A stretch of DNA of 6,296 nucleotides from the NCBI GenBank assembly GCA_016839985.1, contig JAEOTG010000233.1:1-6296 (forward strand), written 5' to 3'. A program made the translations under genes and the position numbers. Origin of the DNA: Candidatus Heimdallarchaeota archaeon (GTDB lineage: Archaea; Asgardarchaeota; Heimdallarchaeia; Heimdallarchaeales; Heimdallarchaeaceae). The first letter of the stretch is position 1. Each line of letters starts with the position of its first letter. The notes under the pieces were generated by a model that had not been told where the DNA came from, did not search any database, and saw only the letters and a program-made list of their open reading frames with translations. Shown here piece after piece: positions 1-4,721 of the stretch.

Positions 1-2
1 TT

Positions 3-386
3 GAGATTGTTTTTATTTTTTCTATGGCTGGTTTATCAAAAGCTAAAGTAAAAGCTAGGGTTTGGAAAGATAAAATAGTTGAGAAGAAAGAAAAGAAGAA
101 AAAAGAAGAAAAACCTGCTGAACCAGTACCAGCTAAACCCGCTGAAGAAACAAAACCAGAAGAAAAGAAAGAAGAGGCTAAGCAAGAGGAAAAGAAAGAA
201 GAACCTAAATCAGAAGAGAAGAAAGAGGAGAAAGCTCCAGAACAACCAAAAGAAAAACCACCTGAAGAAACAAAACCAGAAGAAAAGAAAGAAGAGGCTA
301 AACCTGAAGAAACAAAACCAGAAGAAAAGAAAGAAGAGGCTAAACCTGAAGAAACAAAACCAGAAAAGGCAGATGAAAAGAAATGA
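3..386 (+). CDS. rps24e: Probable ribosomal protein S24e, C-terminal part with K/E/P-rich tail (5' end outside window)
   Basis: The frame is open from base 3 with no stop before the first ATG at 24, so the gene most likely begins left of the window and ATG 24 is internal. The first ~30 visible residues (EIVFIFSMAGLSKAKV, then KARVWKDK) fit the last beta strands of archaeal S24e, where an 'I-x-T-x-F-G-x-x-K-A-x-V-x-A-x-V-Y-x-D' pattern is usual. From about residue 28 the protein becomes a low-complexity, probably disordered tail of ~100 residues made of Lys, Glu, Pro and Ala, with a repeated 14-residue block (PEETKPEEKKEEAK). S24e is normally about 100 residues in all, so this tail would roughly double it. 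The stop TGA overlaps the start of S27ae as ATGA, and S24e-S27ae is a common archaeal gene pair, which is the main support. If the match to S24e is wrong, this is an unidentified charged protein. Family assignment is inference from a short segment plus synteny. Confidence 0.6.
   Translation, partial: EIVFIFSMAGLSKAKVKARVWKDKIVEKKEKKKKEEKPAEPVPAKPAEETKPEEKKEEAKQEEKKEEPKSEEKKEEKAPEQPKEKPPEETKPEEKKEEAKPEETKPEEKKEEAKPEETKPEKADEKK
261..366 (+). repeat. 42-bp in-frame tandem repeat, about 2.5 copies, in the S24e-like tail
   Basis: The unit starts CCTGAAGAAACAAAACCAGA and spans 261-302, is repeated identically at 303-344, and continues as a partial copy from 345 to 366. A further 40-bp copy lies upstream at 142-181, offset by 120 bp from the one at 262-301. 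Forty-two is a multiple of three, so each copy adds exactly 14 residues (PEETKPEEKKEEAK) and keeps the frame. Identity at the DNA level, including synonymous positions, points to recent duplication by slippage or unequal exchange rather than selection on amino acids alone. Confidence 0.9.
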
Positions 387-565
387 AACACAAGTCAACA
401 AAACAGTGGGAAATTATGAAAGTTGAAGGAAATAAATTGAATATATCTAAAAAACAATGTCCAAGATGTGGTGCTGGAACTTACATGGCTTCACATAAAG
501 AAAAAAATGGTAGGATTAGGTATTATTGTGGCAAATGTCATATGACTGAGTGGGAAAAGGCTTAG
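383..565 (+). CDS. rps27ae: Small-subunit ribosomal protein S27ae (zinc ribbon)
   Basis: This 60-residue protein matches S27ae, a small-subunit protein found in archaea and fused to ubiquitin in eukaryotes. The zinc ribbon is complete: C26-P-R-C29-G, then M35-A-x-H38, then C49-G-K-C52 and T55-E-W57, which is the family's typical ending. The N-terminal K-x-W9 segment fits the usual basic lead-in before the ribbon and supports the start at 383 over the in-frame ATG at 416. The start overlaps the previous stop as ATGA, so translation is probably coupled to the S24e-like gene; no strong Shine-Dalgarno sequence is seen. Between the two CxxC pairs there are about four more residues (around N42-R46) than in the usual H-K-D-R-x-x-C-G-K-C spacing. 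The stop TAG (563-565) overlaps the stop of the opposing gene. Confidence 0.93.
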   Translation: MKHKSTKQWEIMKVEGNKLNISKKQCPRCGAGTYMASHKEKNGRIRYYCGKCHMTEWEKA

Positions 566-1302
566 ATTCTTTCGATTATTACTGATGATAATTCAACTGT
601 TTTTATTTTTGATTTCTTACCTGCTTCATGTAAACAACTTGAACACATGGGACAGGATGTTATTATAAATTTAGCTTTGGTTTCTTTTGCTTGATTCACT
701 CTTTCTTTTGCAACTTCTTCAGACAATTCAGAATAATTTGACCTTACTCCTCCACCCCCTCCACAACAAAACGCATCTTTTTTATTGAATTTCATTTCAA
801 CTATGCTATAACCTAATGTCTTTAATATCTCTCTAGGTTCGTCATAGACTTCACAATGTCTTCCAAGGTGGCAAGGATCGTGATAAGTGACTTTAACAGG
901 TTTATTTATTTTTTTCAATTTGAGCTTTCCTTCTTTTATTGCACTCCAAATTGTTTGAGTTATGTGTTCAACTTCTATATCAAATTCTTTTACAACTTTA
1001 GGATATTCTAATTTGAAAGTCTTAAAACAAGCAGGACAAGGGGTTATTATTTTTTTAACTCCATGTTCTTTGAATATTTTGTAATTTTTCAACGCTAAAG
1101 TTTCGAAATCATCCAAATATCCAGCATTAAAAACAGGAGAGCCACAGCATACTTCTAAATCCTTTAATTTAATAAATTCTATTCCACATTTTCTCAAAAT
1201 TTTTTCATAGTTTTCTTGGAGATTTTTCAATACAAATTTTTCCATACATCCTGGATAAAATAGAACGTTTCCTCCCATCAATTTATCAAACAAACCCATC
1301 AT
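562..1302 (-). CDS. LutA/HdrB-like Fe-S protein with two CCG domains
   Basis: This 246-residue soluble protein has two complete CCG (DUF224) domains as in LutA/LldE, GlpC and heterodisulfide reductase subunit HdrB. Domain 1: C19, C52-C53-G54, C89-P-A-C92. Domain 2: C144 in DPCHLGR, C179-C180 followed by five glycines, C217-P-M-C220. Spacing (C-x32-CC-x35-CxxC and C-x34-CC-x36-CxxC) fits the HdrB signature, and length is near that of bacterial LutA (about 240). In HdrB such motifs bind non-cubane 4Fe-4S clusters that handle disulfide chemistry; in LutABC the protein is part of lactate oxidation. Extra cysteines occur at 150 and 223. It is last in a three-gene operon: ATGA overlap with the thioredoxin-CcdA gene, and GGAG lies 6 nt before the first of two adjacent ATGs (1302 and 1299). 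Its electron partner is probably the LutB-like protein of the same operon. The substrate cannot be told from sequence; a lactate role is not assured. Confidence 0.88.
   Translation of the reverse strand: MMGLFDKLMGGNVLFYPGCMEKFVLKNLQENYEKILRKCGIEFIKLKDLEVCCGSPVFNAGYLDDFETLALKNYKIFKEHGVKKIITPCPACFKTFKLEYPKVVKEFDIEVEHITQTIWSAIKEGKLKLKKINKPVKVTYHDPCHLGRHCEVYDEPREILKTLGYSIVEMKFNKKDAFCCGGGGGVRSNYSELSEEVAKERVNQAKETKAKFIITSCPMCSSCLHEAGKKSKIKTVELSSVIIERI
600..610 (+). terminator. Candidate T-rich terminator after the ribosomal protein genes
   Basis: TTTTTATTTTT lies 35 nt past the S27ae stop, inside the opposing LutA-like gene. Such T-tracts can end archaeal transcripts. No hairpin is evident, and the region is AT-rich, so support is weak. 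Confidence 0.25.
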
Positions 1303-2402
1303 ATCAACTCCAAGAGCATTACTATTCCTAAAATAATCATGAATAAACCTGAAATTAATTTCATGTATTTTCTCTTACTCACTCTCCATTTCTCTAGTTT
1401 TTCAGCACTACCACCTTTGTAAACTAAACCAAGAATTACGAAAAGAGGTAGAACAAAAATGAAGTTGTAGAATAGTAGATAAGGTATTGCACTCATTCTT
1501 GTCATGTTATTTGCTAACAAACTTAGGATAGCCAAATAAACTCCGCCAGTACATGGCAATTCAAACATTGAAACCAAAAATCCTAAAACTATTGCTGCAG
1601 GTAATGATGCTCTATGAATATACTTTTCAATTAATGGTTTCTTTGATTTAGGAATTTCTAGACTGAATCCTTTACCATAAAAAAAGAAGTCTTTTACATT
1701 AATTATTCCAGCAATAATAGCGATTACTGCCGCAACTCTATAAAGTATTACACTAACGCCAGTTGTTTCAACGGCTGCAAATAAACCTAAACCTGCTAAA
1801 AAATAAGTGATGAAAACCATGCTTATGTAAGCAAGACCTATGAAAAGGGTCTTTTTCCTGATTCCCAAGGCTATTAGATAAGTTAACATAAAAATTAATA
1901 CAGCGAAAGCACAAGGGTTTACTGAATCAATCAAAGCTGCTGATATTATTATGGGTATTGTTAATTCTGCTTTAGATACAACTGCATCTTTAACTTTTTC
2001 TGCAGGGCAAGTACAATTCAAGTCATTACATTGGTTAATTTCATCTTCTAAATTATCTCTTATTGGATCAACACCGATCAAAAACTTATCGCCTATGAAA
2101 ACAATAGGAACTAATTTTTCATCCAAACAATAAACATCACAAAATTTGAAGAAAAGATCTCTATTAGTGTCATTATACCATATCTCTAGTTTATGGAAGT
2201 GAGTATCAGGATATTTAGATTCTAAATCATCTATGTATGGCTTAATTTCTTTACATGATAGACAATCTTTACCGTAGAAATAATAAACACAGGTTTCATT
2301 TTCCATAACTCCGCATTCTGAATCTATACATTGAGACTTGACTAGTGAAAGTATTATTAATGAAGCAAGGAAAAATGAAAGCATTAAATAGATTTTTTTC
2401 AT
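1299..2402 (-). CDS. Extracytoplasmic thioredoxin-like domain fused to CcdA/DsbD-type transmembrane electron carrier
   Basis: The protein has 367 residues from the ATG at 2402. That start is preferred over a TTG at 2417 because AGGTGATC ends 2 nt before it and a signal-anchor follows at once. Residues 4-21 are hydrophobic, so the next ~125 residues should lie outside the membrane. They form a thioredoxin/glutaredoxin-like domain with C47-L-S-C50 after a VYYFYG strand and a likely cis-proline at P99 in LVPIVFIG. Residues ~147-367 are a CcdA domain with about six membrane helices (roughly 150-180, 187-210, 219-241, 267-297, 304-328, 346-366) and the two conserved cysteines, C164 in VNPCAF and C284 in ELPCTGG. 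CcdA/DsbD proteins carry electrons from cytosolic thioredoxin to extracytoplasmic thiol proteins; here donor and acceptor domains are joined. The outer domain has ten cysteines in all, including CDVYC (88-92) and CNDLNCTC (125-132). It lies between LutB-like and LutA-like genes and overlaps the latter by 4 bp. Confidence 0.9.
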   Translation of the reverse strand: MKKIYLMLSFFLASLIILSLVKSQCIDSECGVMENETCVYYFYGKDCLSCKEIKPYIDDLESKYPDTHFHKLEIWYNDTNRDLFFKFCDVYCLDEKLVPIVFIGDKFLIGVDPIRDNLEDEINQCNDLNCTCPAEKVKDAVVSKAELTIPIIISAALIDSVNPCAFAVLIFMLTYLIALGIRKKTLFIGLAYISMVFITYFLAGLGLFAAVETTGVSVILYRVAAVIAIIAGIINVKDFFFYGKGFSLEIPKSKKPLIEKYIHRASLPAAIVLGFLVSMFELPCTGGVYLAILSLLANNMTRMSAIPYLLFYNFIFVLPLFVILGLVYKGGSAEKLEKWRVSKRKYMKLISGLFMIILGIVMLLELI

Positions 2403-2404
2403 TT

Positions 2405-2412
2405 GATCACCT
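2405..2412 (-). promoter_or_regulatory. Strong Shine-Dalgarno site AGGTGATC of the thioredoxin-CcdA gene
   Basis: On the minus strand AGGTGATC ends 2 nt before ATG 2402 and is fully complementary to GAUCACCU at the 3' end of archaeal 16S rRNA. It overlaps the stop codon of the LutB-like gene (TAG, 2413-2411), so the two genes are translationally tied. It decides the start in favour of 2402. Confidence 0.85.
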
Positions 2413-3694
2413 AACAACAGAATAACTCCTTTGGAATCTTCCCATCTTTTACTTCTTCCCCAAATGGATTTCCCATAGCTCTTATATTTTCCATCATTTT
2501 TTCATTTACTGGTGTTTCATGCCCCTTTTTAATAGACATTTTTCTCAGTTTTCTGACTAGTTCTGGAATATCAATTTCTAGTGGACAATTTTCTTTACAT
2601 AATTTACAGGTTGTACAAAAGTATAAACCACTATCAAAAGCCTTTTTTACACCTTCCTGGAATAAAGTCATACCAATACCACGACCCCCAATGTAGTGAA
2701 AACCATATTTATCAAAAACTTGTCTGTAGATAGGACAGAAATAAAGACAGGATCCGCAGTTAATACAATGAAGAAGTTCACCAAATCCTTGTTTGATTAT
2801 TTCACTTCTACCATTATCGACCAATATTAAAATAACTTCTTTAGTTCCTTGTGCACCATAAACTAATTCTTTTTGAACATCAGCTGTCTTACTTGGTGAT
2901 GAGATAACATTTATGTAGGTTGGCAGAGTTGCTCCAGTTCCCCAAACTGCACACGCCTGACAAATAGTCATTGCATCCTGATAAGTTGGGACAATTTTAT
3001 CTATTCCTGTGACTATAATGTGTTTTTTTGGGATTCTTGAAACAAGTGAAATATTACCTTCATTTTCTAAGATAAAAATAGCACCATCTGAAGAAATAAC
3101 ATTAGCTCCAGTCAATCCAATATTAGCGTTCAAAATCTTTTTTCTTAAAAATTTGTTTATCCATTCAACAATTTTTTCAGGGTTATTTTCTACTTTATCC
3201 TTATACTTTTCTTTAATTTCTTTGGCAATTTTTTCAATAGGAATATGTAAAGCAGGAGTAACAGGGTGACTAGCTTGATCAGAGCATAATTGAAGTATGA
3301 AATCTCCACAATCTGTTTCTATTACTTCATTCCTACCTTTAAATTTCTCTAATAGACCTATTTCTTCGACTGTGTTTGATTTTGATTTAACTAAAGTTTC
3401 TTTCTTTGGTATGTGTTTTAAAGCTATATCACAGGCTTCCTTTGCGTCTTTTGCTATGAAAACTTGTATTTTTTGTTCTTTTAAGTTAGCTATTGCCTTT
3501 TTCTTTAAATCATCAAGATTTGATATCGAGTATTCCTTTATTTTTTTTAGCTGTTCTTTCAAGGCCTTTTCGTCTATTTTTTTAAGAGCTTGACTTCTGT
3601 TAGAGGTATAATTAGCAAAGGCTGTTTTGAATGCCTTTTTACCCGTTTTAGTTCTTTCAGATGTTAAAGTTTTCTTTAAGTCCAAATTTACCAC
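2411..3694 (-). CDS. LutB/LldF-like iron-sulfur protein (LUD domain plus dicluster ferredoxin domain)
   Basis: This 427-residue cytosolic protein has the LutB (YkgF/LldF) architecture. A LUD domain (about 65-300) shows SHPVTPALH at 142-150, GAN at 196-198, ENEGN at 210-214, IVTGIDKIVP at 227-236 and LVDNGRSEI near 291-299. A dicluster ferredoxin domain follows: C310-INC313-GSC316-LYFC320-P and C360-TTC363-KLC366-KENC370-P, two 4Fe-4S sites. LutB acts with LutA and LutC in L-lactate oxidation to pyruvate, passing electrons onward; related fusions serve other dehydrogenases. It is about 50 residues shorter than typical LutB (~475) and ends with FCC, two vicinal cysteines at the C-terminus. The start is GTG at 3694: an in-frame TAA lies at 3706-3704, and the first in-frame ATG is at codon 242. 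No Shine-Dalgarno precedes it, so the leader is probably very short. It is the first gene of the redox operon. LutC is absent from the window. Confidence 0.88.
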   Translation of the reverse strand: MVNLDLKKTLTSERTKTGKKAFKTAFANYTSNRSQALKKIDEKALKEQLKKIKEYSISNLDDLKKKAIANLKEQKIQVFIAKDAKEACDIALKHIPKKETLVKSKSNTVEEIGLLEKFKGRNEVIETDCGDFILQLCSDQASHPVTPALHIPIEKIAKEIKEKYKDKVENNPEKIVEWINKFLRKKILNANIGLTGANVISSDGAIFILENEGNISLVSRIPKKHIIVTGIDKIVPTYQDAMTICQACAVWGTGATLPTYINVISSPSKTADVQKELVYGAQGTKEVILILVDNGRSEIIKQGFGELLHCINCGSCLYFCPIYRQVFDKYGFHYIGGRGIGMTLFQEGVKKAFDSGLYFCTTCKLCKENCPLEIDIPELVRKLRKMSIKKGHETPVNEKMMENIRAMGNPFGEEVKDGKIPKELFCC

Positions 3695-3740
3695 TATTTT
3701 AAATTAATTTTAATAAGGTATAACCGTATTTAAATGTTAA
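3695..3740. promoter_or_regulatory. Divergent promoter region between the LutB-like and VanZ-like genes
   Basis: This 46-bp gap must hold both promoters. For the plus-strand gene, TTTTAATA at 3708-3715 is centred about 29 nt before ATG 3741, the distance expected for an archaeal TATA box driving a leaderless transcript. For the minus-strand operon, ATTTAAATA at 3735-3727 is centred 37 nt before GTG 3694, which would give a leader of only about 10 nt. Neither gene has a Shine-Dalgarno site, in agreement with leaderless or near-leaderless messages. The boxes were read by eye in AT-rich DNA, so the exact positions are tentative. Confidence 0.5.
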
Positions 3741-4094
3741 ATGAAACGAAAAACATATGTAATTTTAACTTTATGTTATGTTGTTTTAATTTTTATACTT
3801 TCTTCTTTTCAGTTATCGTCTTCCGTGGCTGAAGGCGGTGATAAAACACTCCATGTGATTGAGTATTCTATTCTTGGATTTTTGACTTTAGGTTGTTTTA
3901 AGAATCGAAAATTATTACCAGTTTTAATTTTAGCATTTATGATTTCATCCTTATATGGAATTTCTGATGAAATACATCAATATTTTGTTCCCGGGAGAGA
4001 ATTCAGTTATCTTGATATTTTAGCTAATACAATTGGTTCTTTTCTTGGCGTTTTAATAAGTCATCAATTATATCGAAAAAATCTAATAACTTAA
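3741..4094 (+). CDS. VanZ-like family membrane protein
   Basis: This 117-residue protein has about four hydrophobic segments (roughly 6-24, 40-53, 59-73, 90-109) and the VanZ-like pattern. It shows D34-K35 with H38 and Y42 in the first loop and second helix, then SDEIHQ at 75-80, PGR at 84-86, D92 before the last helix, and N96 with G99. VanZ was named from the vancomycin cluster, where it lowers teicoplanin sensitivity, but the biochemical role of the family is unknown and most members are not tied to antibiotics. A resistance role is therefore not claimed here, and an archaeon lacks the peptidoglycan target. The start follows directly after an in-frame TAA (3738-3740), so ATG 3741 is well fixed. 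Its last 12 bp overlap the end of iorB on the other strand. It stands alone on the plus strand between two minus-strand operons. Confidence 0.88.
   Translation: MKRKTYVILTLCYVVLIFILSSFQLSSSVAEGGDKTLHVIEYSILGFLTLGCFKNRKLLPVLILAFMISSLYGISDEIHQYFVPGREFSYLDILANTIGSFLGVLISHQLYRKNLIT
4076..4081 (-). terminator. Candidate T-run terminator after iorB
   Basis: On the minus strand six T residues start just after the iorB stop codon (TAG, 4085-4083). Archaeal RNA polymerase often ends at plain T-tracts without a hairpin, and the position immediately downstream of the operon is suitable. T-rich runs are common in this AT-rich DNA, so this is only a candidate. Confidence 0.3.
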
Positions 4095-4721
4095 TGAAAT
4101 TTGATCTTCATCTTCATCAAACGATTTTGCTTTAATTTCGCCTAATTCAAAAATTCTTACGTTAAGATCTAAATATTTTTCAGGGATTATTTCTTCAATT
4201 CCTTCCAAAACAAACTCTCTTTTTAATGGTATCAATCCTTTAGCTATAGAATAACCCAACATGTAGATATTGCTTGGAATTATACTTCCAATTTGTTTTT
4301 TCACTATTTCAGAAGCGTTTAATAATATTACATTAGTTGAGAAGTGTTTCAAATTTTCTACGATTTTTTTAAGAGGAGGATATTTTTCTTTTAATATTGG
4401 AACTGAAATTGGGACTATTTTATAATTGTTAACAAGGAAAGTAGTCTTATTTTCTTTTGATCCAAAATAACAAGCTCTCAATGCTTCTAATGGTTCCAGG
4501 CTGATGATAAGATGTGCTTCACCTTCCATTACTAAAGGAGAATATATTTTTTTTCCAAATCTTATGTGACATGGTACAGAACCGCCTCTTTGTGCCAGTC
4601 CATGTAATTCTGATGTTTTTACATTATATCCTTGTCTTAGAGCAGATTCAGCAATAATTCTCATCATTGTAAGAATTCCTTGACCTCCCACTCCTATTGT
4701 AATCATGTTGAATTCTTTCAT
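4083..4721 (-). CDS. iorB: Indolepyruvate:ferredoxin oxidoreductase, beta subunit
   Basis: This 212-residue protein is the IorB/pyruvate-oxidoreductase-gamma type subunit that pairs with IorA. It opens with the glycine-rich motif GVGGQGIL (10-17) and carries SELHGLAQRGGSV at 37-49, both diagnostic, followed by SLEPLEALR near 74-82. With IorA it catalyses CoA- and ferredoxin-dependent oxidative decarboxylation of indolepyruvate and other aryl pyruvates to aryl-acetyl-CoA and CO2 in the cytosol. Length is about normal (roughly 200-ish residues). Its ATG at 4721 overlaps the iorA stop as ATGA, and GGGTGA lies about 9 nt upstream within the end of iorA, which favours this start over the ATG at 4706 (M6). 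The C-terminus is acidic (FDEDED), and its final codons overlap the opposing VanZ-like gene by 12 bp. The substrate preference within aryl 2-oxo acids cannot be read from sequence. Confidence 0.93.
   Translation of the reverse strand: MKEFNMITIGVGGQGILTMMRIIAESALRQGYNVKTSELHGLAQRGGSVPCHIRFGKKIYSPLVMEGEAHLIISLEPLEALRACYFGSKENKTTFLVNNYKIVPISVPILKEKYPPLKKIVENLKHFSTNVILLNASEIVKKQIGSIIPSNIYMLGYSIAKGLIPLKREFVLEGIEEIIPEKYLDLNVRIFELGEIKAKSFDEDEDQISLSY

Noticed and set aside
142..366. Regularly repeated units suggesting a CRISPR array
   Set aside because: Units are tandem without unique spacers, in frame, and encode a repeated peptide; they are a coding minisatellite.
210..401. Minus-strand open frame rich in Phe/Leu, looking like a membrane protein
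   Set aside because: It is the reverse complement of GAA/AAG-rich repeats; the Phe/Leu/Cys/Trp periodicity mirrors the 42-bp repeat and is an artefact.
79..426. Open frame of 115 codons overlapping the K/E-rich tail in another plus-strand frame
   Set aside because: It is a frame-shifted reading of the A-rich repeat region, giving only Lys/Asn/Gln/Leu runs, with no support beside the in-phase S24e/S27ae genes.
1951..2133. Plus-strand 60-codon frame inside the thioredoxin-CcdA gene
   Set aside because: It is antisense to conserved coding sequence, has no recognisable motif and no ribosome binding site.
1299..2402. Cytochrome c maturation function for the CcdA domain
   Set aside because: No haem-binding CxxCH proteins or other ccm/ccs genes are in the window; general thiol transfer is the safer reading.
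3009..3593. Two plus-strand open frames (86 and 98 codons) within the LutB-like gene
   Set aside because: They are antisense to a well-conserved LUD-domain coding region and show no domain signs of their own.
3741..4094. Glycopeptide resistance gene
   Set aside because: Only the broad VanZ-like family is supported; no other van genes are present and the archaeal setting lacks the target.
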